Of a DNA stretch of 30,153 bases, positions 23,601 through 30,153 are shown one piece after another. A program made the translations under genes and the position numbers. How positions within the stretch are numbered: position 1 is the stretch's first letter; each line of letters starts with the position of its first letter. Location of the stretch: assembly GCA_039933015.1 (NCBI GenBank), contig JBDTOX010000001.1, forward strand, positions 1 through 30,153, in the 5' to 3' direction. The stretch comes from JBDTOX01 sp039933015 (GTDB taxonomy: Bacteria; Pseudomonadota; Gammaproteobacteria; Burkholderiales; Methylophilaceae). A model generated the notes under the pieces. The model had not been told where the DNA came from. It worked only from the letters and a program-made list of their open reading frames with translations, and did no database searches.

Positions 23601-24094
23601 AAGCAAGCTTACTAGCACTCGCCGCCGATTTGGGCGCAGCTTTGCAAGCACGCGGCTGGACACTCGCGCTGGCGGAATCGTGCACCGGCGGCTGGGTTGC
23701 ACAAACCGTAACCGCCACCGCCGGAAGCTCTGCATGGTTCGATAGAGGTTTTGTCACCTATAGCAACGCAGCCAAACAAGAAATGCTGGGGGTCTCACGC
23801 TTGACCCTGGAAACACATGGTGCCGTAAGCGAGCACACTGCGCTTGAAATGGCGCTAGGCGCGCTAAAGCATAGCCACGCCAATATCACGGCAGCTATTA
23901 CTGGCATTGCCGGCCCTGATGGTGGCACCTCAGAAAAACCGGTGGGTATGGTTTGCCTGGCCTGGACGACGTCCGAAGGACTTTCAGAAAGCGCCACGCT
24001 GCACTTCTCAGGTGACCGCGAACAGGTACGGCAGCAATCAGTCAAAGTAGCGCTGGAAGGACTGCTTCAGCTTACTTTAAGTACTGATTTATGA
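23579..24094 (+). CDS. pncC: Nicotinamide-nucleotide amidohydrolase (CinA C-terminal domain protein)
   Basis: The product has 171 residues, the stand-alone CinA-C size. It has LAESCTGGWVAQTVTATAGS, FVTYSNAAKQEMLGV and ITGIAGPDGGTSEKPVGMV, the standard signature. It deamidates NMN in NAD recycling. The N-terminal molybdopterin-binding part of full CinA is absent. It lies directly before recA, a common link with competence and repair genes. Confidence 0.94.
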   Translation: MANDEPLEASLLALAADLGAALQARGWTLALAESCTGGWVAQTVTATAGSSAWFDRGFVTYSNAAKQEMLGVSRLTLETHGAVSEHTALEMALGALKHSHANITAAITGIAGPDGGTSEKPVGMVCLAWTTSEGLSESATLHFSGDREQVRQQSVKVALEGLLQLTLSTDL

Positions 24095-24142
24095 AATAAT
24101 TAGCAGCTTTATTGCGCACACTAAATCAAGGGCAAATCACAC

Positions 24143-25183
24143 ATGGATGAGAACAAAAACAAGGCACTGGCCGCGGCTCTCTCGCAAATCGAGAAACAGT
24201 TCGGCAAAGGCTCCATCATGCGTATGGGTGATACGGATATAGGCGCTGACATTCAATCCGTATCCACGGGTTCGCTCGGCCTGGATATTGCCCTTGGCAT
24301 AGGCGGCTTGCCCCGCGGGCGTGTCGTTGAAATTTACGGCCCGGAATCTTCGGGCAAAACCACATTAACGCTATCTGTGATCGCGCAAATGCAAAAGCTG
24401 GGCGGGGTTGCCGCCTTTATCGACGCCGAACACGCGCTCGACCCGCAGTACGCACAAAAGCTGGGCGTTAATGTGTCTGAATTGCTGATTTCACAGCCAG
24501 ATACCGGCGAGCAAGCGCTGGAAATCGCTGACATGCTGGTACGCTCCGGCTCGGTAGATATTGTGGTGGTTGACTCCGTCGCGGCACTCACCCCCAAGGC
24601 CGAAATTGAAGGCGAAATGGGCGACTCGCACATGGGCTTGCAAGCACGCCTGATGTCCCAAGCCTTGCGCAAGCTCACCGGCAATATCAAGCGCACCAAT
24701 ACGCTGGTCATTTTCATCAACCAGATCCGTATGAAAATCGGCGTCATGTTCGGCAACCCGGAAACCACGACCGGCGGCAATGCACTCAAGTTCTACGCTT
24801 CCGTGCGTCTGGATATCCGTCGCACCGGCGCGATCAAGAAGGGCGATGAAGTCATTGGCTCTGAAACCCGCGTCAAAGTGGTCAAGAATAAAGTCGCGCC
24901 GCCATTCAAGCAGGCTGAATTCGACATTCTGTACGGCGAAGGTATTTCACGCGAAGGCGAAATCATCGAACTGGGTTCTAACCTGAAACTGATGGAAAAA
25001 GCCGGTGCCTGGTACAGCTACAAAGGCGAAAAAATCGGTCAGGGCAAAGACAATGCGCGTGAATATCTACGCGAGCACCCCGAAATTGCCAACGAAATTG
25101 ATGCGAAGATACGCGCAAACTCAAAAGTGAATCTCGATGCGGTGGTAAAGACCACCGGACCGGATGACGAAGCCGACCTTTAG
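24143..25183 (+). CDS. recA: Recombinase RecA
   Basis: The product has 346 residues. Walker A is GPESSGKTT at 66-74, Walker B-like VVDSVAALTPKAEIEG follows, and the DNA-binding loops show MGLQARLMSQALRKLT and FGNPETTTGGNALKFYAS. The acidic tail ends DDEADL. It pairs homologous DNA and activates LexA self-cleavage. The gap to pncC is only 48 bases and shows no CTGT-N8-ACAG box, so SOS control is not evident. recX overlaps its end by 20 bases. Confidence 0.98.
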   Translation: MDENKNKALAAALSQIEKQFGKGSIMRMGDTDIGADIQSVSTGSLGLDIALGIGGLPRGRVVEIYGPESSGKTTLTLSVIAQMQKLGGVAAFIDAEHALDPQYAQKLGVNVSELLISQPDTGEQALEIADMLVRSGSVDIVVVDSVAALTPKAEIEGEMGDSHMGLQARLMSQALRKLTGNIKRTNTLVIFINQIRMKIGVMFGNPETTTGGNALKFYASVRLDIRRTGAIKKGDEVIGSETRVKVVKNKVAPPFKQAEFDILYGEGISREGEIIELGSNLKLMEKAGAWYSYKGEKIGQGKDNAREYLREHPEIANEIDAKIRANSKVNLDAVVKTTGPDDEADL

Positions 25184-25619
25184 TTTGCGTGAGAGGGCGC
25201 TGGGTTACCTGTCCCGGCGCGAATACTCTTACAAGGAATTACAGCAAAAGTTACAAGCTTATGCCGATGAGCAGGATGACCTGCCGGCATTGTTGGAAGA
25301 TTTCAAGCAACGCGGCTGGCTCTCGGAGGAACGCTATACCGAGCAAGTCGTCCATGCCCGGAAACGCAAGTTCGGCAGCCTGCGTGTAGCACACGAATTG
25401 CGCGAACATGGCGTAGCGGAAGATCTGGTAGCCAAGGCCGTAGCTGAGGTCAAAAGCGATGAAGTAGCGAATGCCCGTGCAATTTGCCGCAAGAAATTCG
25501 ATGCGCTCCCGGCAACACGAGAACAGTGGGCCAAACAGGCGCGCTTTTTACAAAGCCGCGGCTTTAGTTTTGATGTCATCAAGCAGGTGTTGCGCGATGA
25601 TCCCGATGAAGAAATTTAA
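25164..25619 (+). CDS. recX: Regulatory protein RecX
   Basis: The product has 151 residues made of helical repeats typical of RecX: LRERALGYLSRREYSYKEL, then FKQRGWLSEERYTEQVVHAR and KFGSLRVAHELREHGV, and the end ARFLQSRGFSFDVIKQVLR. It limits RecA filament extension. The ATG lies in the last 20 bases of recA, so translation is coupled. Confidence 0.95.
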   Translation: MTKPTFSLRERALGYLSRREYSYKELQQKLQAYADEQDDLPALLEDFKQRGWLSEERYTEQVVHARKRKFGSLRVAHELREHGVAEDLVAKAVAEVKSDEVANARAICRKKFDALPATREQWAKQARFLQSRGFSFDVIKQVLRDDPDEEI

Positions 25620-25654
25620 TGCACAGCAAGTCAGATTGATAAAGAGCCCGCCAG

Positions 25655-28279
25655 ATGACAAGCAATGAAATAAGACTAGCCTTTCTGAATTACTTTGCTT
25701 CCAAGGGACACCAGATCGTAGCCTCCAGCTCGTTGGTGCCGGCAGGCGATCCCACCCTGCTTTTCACCAATGCAGGCATGAACCAGTTCAAGGATGTATT
25801 CCTCGGCTTTGACAAGCGCCCCTATACGCGTGCCGGCACCAGCCAGAAGTGTGTGCGCGCGGGCGGCAAGCACAATGACCTGGAAAACGTCGGCTATACC
25901 GCACGTCACCATACCTTCTTTGAAATGCTGGGCAATTTCAGCTTCGGCGATTATTTCAAACGCGATGCCATCAGCTATGCTTGGGAACTGCTGACGGTAG
26001 TATTCAAGCTGCCGACAGACAAGCTTACCATCACGGTCTATGCCGAGGATGACGAAGCCTATGACATCTGGACCAAAGAAATGGGCGTAGCTGCCGAGCG
26101 AGTGATTCGCATTGGCGACAACAAGGGCGCGCGTTACGCCTCCGACAACTTCTGGATGATGGGCGACACCGGTCCTTGCGGCCCTTGTACCGAGATTTTC
26201 TACGACCACGGTGAGCATATACCCGGCGGGCCTCCTGGCAGCCCGGATGAGGACGGCGACCGCTACATTGAAATCTGGAACAACGTGTTCATGCAGTTCA
26301 ACCGCGATGAGGCCGGCGTGATGCATCCGCTGCCCAAGCCCAGCGTGGATACAGGCATGGGGCTGGAGCGCATTGCCGCCGTGCTGCAAGGTGTGCACAG
26401 CAATTACGAGATTGATCTGTTCCAAGGCCTGATCAAGGCCGCCGCGCGTGAAACCCAATGCACAGACCTTGATAGCCCATCGCTGAAAGTATTGGCCGAC
26501 CACATCCGCGCCTGCTGCTTCCTGATTGCCGATGGCGTGATTCCTGGCAACGAAGGCCGCGGCTATGTGCTGCGCCGCATCATCCGCCGCGCTATCCGTC
26601 ACGGCTATAAACTGGGCGTGCGCAGTGCATTTTTTCACAAACTCGTGCCCGACCTGGTCACCGACATGGGTGCTGCTTATCCCGAACTGCTCGCCAACCA
26701 GAACCGTATAATGGATGTACTGCGTCAGGAAGAAGAACGCTTTTTCGAGACTATTGAACATGGCATGGCGATTCTGGAAACTGAACTGACTGTCATGAGC
26801 AAGATTCATCGCAGCGTATTCAGTGGCGAAACCGCCTTCAAGCTGCACGATACTTACGGCTTCCCGCTGGACCTCACCGCCGATGTGTGCCGCGAGCGCA
26901 ATGTAAGCGTGGACGCTGCTGCATTCGATATTGCAATGGCCGCTCAGCGCGAACAGGCGCGTGCTGCGGGCAAATTCAAGATGGCGGCCAATTTGGAATA
27001 TGCCGGCCTGCCGACAACGTTCCGCGGCTATGAAACGCTTGAAGCCAAAGGCAAAGTATTAGCGCTTTACAAGGACGGTGCTGCCGTAAATACCTTGCAT
27101 GAAGGCGATATTGGTGTAGTCGTGCTGGACAACACCCCTTTCTACGCCGAATCCGGCGGCCAGATCGGTGATGAGGGCTTGCTGCAAGGCCTTGACGGCA
27201 TTTTTTCCGTAGAAGATACGCAAAAAATACAGGCCAGCGTATTCGGCCATCACGGCGCACTCAAAACCGGCACGCTCAGCGTAGGTAGCGAGGTCGCCGC
27301 CAGAGTAAACATGCTGGCGCGCGCACGCACCATGCGCAACCACTCGGCAACCCACCTGATGCACAAAGCCTTGCGTGAAGTGTTAGGCAGCCATGTGCAG
27401 CAAAAAGGCTCGCTGGTTGATGCGGACAAAACACGCTTCGACTTTGTGCATAACGCACCACTGACAGATGCGCAAATTCACAAGATAGAAACCCTGGTTA
27501 ACGCCGAGATTCTTGCCAACGTGTCGACTCACGCGCAAGTAATGTCGATTGAAGACGCGCAGCAAACAGGTGCCATGATGCTGTTTGGCGAGAAATACGG
27601 CGATGAAGTGCGTGTACTGGATATCGGTACTTCACGTGAACTTTGTGGCGGCACGCACGTCCTAAGAACCGGCGACATCGGCTTGTTCAAGATTATTGCC
27701 GAGTCCGGCGTAGCAGCCGGTGTACGGCGTATTGAAGCAACCACTGGCGACGTTGCGCTGGCCTATGTGCAGCAGCAGCAAACGCTGCTGGCCAACGCAG
27801 CCGCCGCATTCAAAGCGCCTGTGCAGGAACTGCCATCCAAGATCAATCAGCTCATGGACAATGTCAAACAGCTGGAAAAAGAACTGGATAGGCTGAAATC
27901 CAAAATGGCAGCCAGCCAGGGCGATGATTTGCTAAGCCAGGCTGTGGATGTTGCAGGCGTTAAAATATTGGCTGCGGCGCTGCAAGGCGTGGATGCCAAG
28001 GGTCTGCGCGAAGTCGCCGACAAGCTCAAGGACAAACTTGGCAATTGTGCCCTGTTGCTAGCAGTGACTGAAGGCGAGAAAGTCAGCCTGCTAGCTGCCG
28101 TGAGCAAAGATTTAACCGGTAGGCTCAAGGCCGGCGACCTGGTCAATTTCGTTGCCACACAGGTTGGCGGCAAAGGCGGCGGGCGTCCTGACATGGCCAT
28201 GGCAGGCGGTACCGATGCCAGCAAACTGCCGCAGGCACTGGCCGGCGTGAGCGACTGGGTCAGGCAACAATTAGCTTAG
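25655..28279 (+). CDS. alaS: Alanyl-tRNA synthetase
   Basis: The product has 874 residues, the standard length. The class II core shows LFTNAGMNQFKDVFLG, RHHTFFEMLGNFSFGDYF and the DTGMGLERIAAVLQG segment. The editing domain has the zinc ligands HSATH (563-567) and CGGTH (664-668). The C-terminal part has GGKGGGRPDMAMAGG. It charges tRNA-Ala and clears mischarged Ser/Gly. It starts 35 bases after recX and is followed by lysC, the order known in many proteobacteria as recA-recX-alaS. Confidence 0.98.
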   Translation: MTSNEIRLAFLNYFASKGHQIVASSSLVPAGDPTLLFTNAGMNQFKDVFLGFDKRPYTRAGTSQKCVRAGGKHNDLENVGYTARHHTFFEMLGNFSFGDYFKRDAISYAWELLTVVFKLPTDKLTITVYAEDDEAYDIWTKEMGVAAERVIRIGDNKGARYASDNFWMMGDTGPCGPCTEIFYDHGEHIPGGPPGSPDEDGDRYIEIWNNVFMQFNRDEAGVMHPLPKPSVDTGMGLERIAAVLQGVHSNYEIDLFQGLIKAAARETQCTDLDSPSLKVLADHIRACCFLIADGVIPGNEGRGYVLRRIIRRAIRHGYKLGVRSAFFHKLVPDLVTDMGAAYPELLANQNRIMDVLRQEEERFFETIEHGMAILETELTVMSKIHRSVFSGETAFKLHDTYGFPLDLTADVCRERNVSVDAAAFDIAMAAQREQARAAGKFKMAANLEYAGLPTTFRGYETLEAKGKVLALYKDGAAVNTLHEGDIGVVVLDNTPFYAESGGQIGDEGLLQGLDGIFSVEDTQKIQASVFGHHGALKTGTLSVGSEVAARVNMLARARTMRNHSATHLMHKALREVLGSHVQQKGSLVDADKTRFDFVHNAPLTDAQIHKIETLVNAEILANVSTHAQVMSIEDAQQTGAMMLFGEKYGDEVRVLDIGTSRELCGGTHVLRTGDIGLFKIIAESGVAAGVRRIEATTGDVALAYVQQQQTLLANAAAAFKAPVQELPSKINQLMDNVKQLEKELDRLKSKMAASQGDDLLSQAVDVAGVKILAAALQGVDAKGLREVADKLKDKLGNCALLLAVTEGEKVSLLAAVSKDLTGRLKAGDLVNFVATQVGGKGGGRPDMAMAGGTDASKLPQALAGVSDWVRQQLA

Positions 28280-28329
28280 GTACTTATTTAAATAACTGTT
28301 TAGTTGAATAACTTTAAGGTTTTTCGTTT

Positions 28330-29556
28330 ATGGCGCTAATCGTACAAAAATATGGCGGCACTTCTGTCGCCACCCCCGAGCGTATCCGCAATGTAGCGCG
28401 TCGCGTAGCCCGCTCCCGCGCGCTCGGTCATCAGGTTGTAGTCGTGGTATCGGCCATGTCCGGCGAAACCAACCGATTGATTAGCCTGGCCAGGGAAATC
28501 ATGACTGAGCCAAATCCACGCGAACTGGATGTGCTGGTTTCCACCGGCGAACAGGTCACGATCGCCCTGCTTTCCATGGCGCTGATGGATTTAGGCGTAA
28601 AAGCCAAGAGCTACACCGGCTCGCAGGTCCGCATTCTGACCGATGATGCTTTCACCAAGGCACGCATACTCAAGATTGATGAAACGCGCATGCGTGCTGA
28701 CCTCGATACAGGCCATGTAGTCGTAGTTGCAGGCTTTCAGGGCGTGGATGAGGCTGGCAACATTACCACCCTGGGCCGTGGCGGCTCAGATACGACCGGC
28801 GTGGCGCTTGCCGCATCGCTCAAGGCCGATGAATGCCAGATTTATACCGATGTGGACGGCGTGTACACCACCGACCCGCGCGTGGTGCCAGAAGCGCGCC
28901 GCCTGAAATCGATCACCTTCGAAGAGATGCTGGAAATGGCCAGCCTGGGCTCTAAGGTACTGCAAATCCGCTCGGTTGAGTTCGCCGGCAAATACAAGGT
29001 CAAACTGCGCGTGCTTTCAAGCTTTGAGGAAGAAGGCGAAGGCACGCTGATTACTTTTGAGGACGACAATAATATGGAACAACCTATCATTTCCGGCATC
29101 GCGTTTAATCGTGACGAAGCCAAAGTTACCGTACTCGGCGTGCCTGACCGTCCGGGCATTGCCTATCAGATCCTGGGCCCTATCGCCGATGCCAATATTG
29201 ATGTCGACATCATCATCCAGAACGTCAGTGCCGATGGCACCACCGACTTCACCTTTACCGTGCATAAGAACGAGTTGGGCAGGGCACTGGCTATTCTTAA
29301 AGATAAAGTTCAAGGCCATATTGGCGCACGTGAGATTATCGGCGACGACAAGACGGCCAAAGTCTCTGTGGTAGGCGTTGGCATGCGCTCACATGTTGGC
29401 ATCGCCAGCCAGATGTTCCGTACACTGGCTGAAGAAGGCATTAACATCCAGATGATCTCCACTTCTGAAATCAAGATTTCAGTCGTTATCGACGAAAAGT
29501 ACATGGAGCTGGCAGTGCGCGTGTTACATAAGGCTTTTGAACTAGAGACAGCGTAA
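28330..29556 (+). CDS. lysC: Aspartate kinase (monofunctional, with two ACT domains)
   Basis: The product has 408 residues. The kinase domain opens with QKYGGTSVATPERIRNVARR (6-25) and includes FQGVDEAGNITTLGRGGSDTT and YTDVDGVYTTDPRVV. Two C-terminal ACT domains cover about 260-408 (with AKVTVLGVPDRPGIAYQI and KVSVVGVGMRSHVGIAS). It phosphorylates aspartate for Lys, Thr, Met and diaminopimelate synthesis, and enzymes of this type are inhibited by Lys plus Thr. AAGG lies upstream of the ATG. An internal ATG at 29074 (Met-249), with GAGGA ten bases ahead, could give a separate 160-residue regulatory subunit. Confidence 0.96.
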   Translation: MALIVQKYGGTSVATPERIRNVARRVARSRALGHQVVVVVSAMSGETNRLISLAREIMTEPNPRELDVLVSTGEQVTIALLSMALMDLGVKAKSYTGSQVRILTDDAFTKARILKIDETRMRADLDTGHVVVVAGFQGVDEAGNITTLGRGGSDTTGVALAASLKADECQIYTDVDGVYTTDPRVVPEARRLKSITFEEMLEMASLGSKVLQIRSVEFAGKYKVKLRVLSSFEEEGEGTLITFEDDNNMEQPIISGIAFNRDEAKVTVLGVPDRPGIAYQILGPIADANIDVDIIIQNVSADGTTDFTFTVHKNELGRALAILKDKVQGHIGAREIIGDDKTAKVSVVGVGMRSHVGIASQMFRTLAEEGINIQMISTSEIKISVVIDEKYMELAVRVLHKAFELETA

Positions 29557-29575
29557 TCGCCAGCAACCTCTCCGT

Positions 29576-29604
29576 TTGATTTTTTGGGGATATTCGCGTA
29601 TTGT
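29576..29604 (+). promoter_or_regulatory. Probable promoter for tRNA-Ser
   Basis: TTGATT (29576-29581), 17 bases, TATTGT (29599-29604), 13 bases before the mature tRNA end. Spacing is ideal and the -10 is an imperfect match. Confidence 0.45.
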
Positions 29605-29617
29605 TACGCCCTCGTGC

Positions 29618-29711
29618 GGAGAGCTGGCCGAGTGGTCGAAGGCACTTCCCTGCTAAGGAAGCATACGGGCTTAAATCTGTATCGAGGGTTCGAATCCCTC
29701 GCTCTCCGCCA
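29618..29711 (+). tRNA. tRNA-Ser (anticodon GCU)
   Basis: Acceptor GGAGAGC pairs with GCTCTCC. The anticodon stem CTTCC/GGAAG encloses CTGCTAA with anticodon GCT (reads AGC/AGU). The long variable arm (CATACGGGCTTAAATCTGTATC) is the class II Ser type. The T arm GAGGG-TTCGAAT-CCCTC follows, then discriminator G and an encoded CCA. Confidence 0.97.
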
Positions 29712-29743
29712 ACCACATGTAGTTTGTTATACGAGCAATTAGC

Positions 29744-29772
29744 TTCATATGTAGTGCAATTTAACGTATAAT
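29744..29772 (+). promoter_or_regulatory. Promoter for tRNA-Arg
   Basis: TTCATA (29744-29749), 17 bases, TATAAT (29767-29772), 11 bases before the mature 5' end. The -10 is a perfect match. Confidence 0.6.
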
Positions 29773-29783
29773 CCTGTTTTTTC

Positions 29784-29860
29784 GCGCCCGTAGCTCAGCT
29801 GGATAGAGTACTTGGCTACGAACCAAGGGGTCAGGAGTTCGAATCTCTTCGGGCGCACCA
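29784..29860 (+). tRNA. tRNA-Arg (anticodon ACG)
   Basis: Acceptor GCGCCCG pairs with CGGGCGC. The anticodon stem CTTGG/CCAAG encloses CTACGAA with anticodon ACG, whose A34 is normally converted to inosine by TadA to read CGU/CGC/CGA. The T loop is TTCGAAT, with one G-T pair in the stem. Discriminator A and CCA are encoded. Confidence 0.97.
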
Positions 29861-29878
29861 TAAAAAGCAATGCAAATC

Positions 29879-29913
29879 AAAGACTTACAACTTAACTGAT
29901 GTAGGTCTTTTTT
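29879..29913 (+). terminator. Intrinsic terminator after tRNA-Arg
   Basis: AAAGACTTACA (29879-29889) pairs with TGTAGGTCTTT (29900-29910) through all 11 positions (one G-T), with a 10-base loop and a run of six T (29908-29913). Confidence 0.85.
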
Positions 29914-30153
29914 GTTTGTACTGCGTCATTGCTACACCATTGCTACGCTGCAAATAAAACTCAGTATAATTTGGTAAATAAACATTCAGCAATTTCCGCC
30001 AAATAATTACTCCATGACAGCTATATGATGCAATTAACATTTCTTATATGCCGCCACCTCATTGCACCTGCCACGCGCAAACGATTGATGTTGCAATGCT
30101 AGATTATCCGTCATTTCCTACGTAGCGATAATTTCTTATATCGCTAGTTATTC
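29914..30153. other. AT-rich non-coding tail of the window
   Basis: No gene of supportable size is seen. The stretch holds a direct repeat ATTGCTAC (29928 and 29939 regions, 11 bases apart), a palindrome CTACGTAG (30118-30125) and an 8-bp inverted repeat TAGCGATA/TATCGCTA (30123-30130 with 30139-30146). The following gene lies outside the window. Confidence 0.5.

Noticed and set aside
25676..26848. 390-codon ORF antisense to alaS
   Set aside because: Long antisense frames are common in conserved GC-balanced genes; alaS is unambiguous on the other strand and this frame matches no family.
1..30153. CRISPR array, prophage, insertion sequence or toxin-antitoxin system
   Set aside because: No regularly spaced repeats, transposase, phage structural or paired toxin-antitoxin genes were seen.

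Overview
The window is about 30 kb of mostly core chromosomal DNA. Gene content and protein style suggest a betaproteobacterium, probably in the Nitrosomonadales-like range (Gallionellaceae, Nitrosomonadaceae or Methylophilaceae type). Supporting points are a proteobacterial class 1 FBPase, the folK / deoxynucleoside kinase / panB / panC string, the divergent pmbA-darP pair, a SpecificRecomb ('Gcr') membrane protein, and the recA-recX-alaS-lysC order. The genus cannot be fixed from the sequence alone. GC content looks close to 50-55 %.

Layout. (1) 1-1.6 kb: the 3' end of an AmmeMemoRadiSam-type radical SAM gene, a broken remnant of a dienelactone-hydrolase-like gene, and two overlapping phosphoribosyltransferases on the minus strand. 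(2) 1.9-3.4 kb: a predicted outer-membrane beta-barrel protein and a DUF2946 protein, both minus. (3) 3.5-6.2 kb: a cyanide-insensitive-type cytochrome bd oxidase operon (cydA-cydB-DUF2474, minus) preceded by an unannotated 40-codon ORF with a strong Shine-Dalgarno. (4) 6.05-6.53 kb: a long intergenic region with several inverted repeats. (5) 6.5-13.6 kb: plus-strand run pcnB-folK-deoxynucleoside kinase-panB-panC, panD behind its own promoter, then rsfS-rlmH-phrB ending in a bidirectional terminator. (6) 13.6-17.7 kb: fbp (minus), mlaA (plus), pmbA/tldE (minus), darP (plus). (7) 17.7-21.4 kb: a Na+/H+ antiporter-like gene converging on a SpecificRecomb membrane protein, which sits behind a frameshifted lipoprotein gene. 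(8) 21.6-29.6 kb: mog-thiL-pgpA-pncC-recA-recX-alaS-lysC on the plus strand, many with overlapping ends. (9) 29.6-30.15 kb: tRNA-Ser(GCU), tRNA-Arg(ACG), a strong terminator, and an AT-rich tail without a gene.

Functional themes are pantothenate synthesis (panB, panC, panD all present), RNA and ribosome maintenance (pcnB, rsfS, rlmH, darP, alaS), DNA repair (phrB, recA, recX), respiration at low oxygen (cydAB), cofactor synthesis (folK, mog, thiL), NAD recycling (pncC) and phospholipid/envelope work (pgpA, mlaA).

I see no CRISPR array, prophage, insertion sequence, toxin-antitoxin pair or recognisable new defence system. The most unusual items are small: the cydA-upstream mini-ORF and hairpin, the lipoprotein split by a one-base shift, the hydrolase remnant carrying a 34-base insertion with a tandem repeat, and an internal start candidate in lysC.
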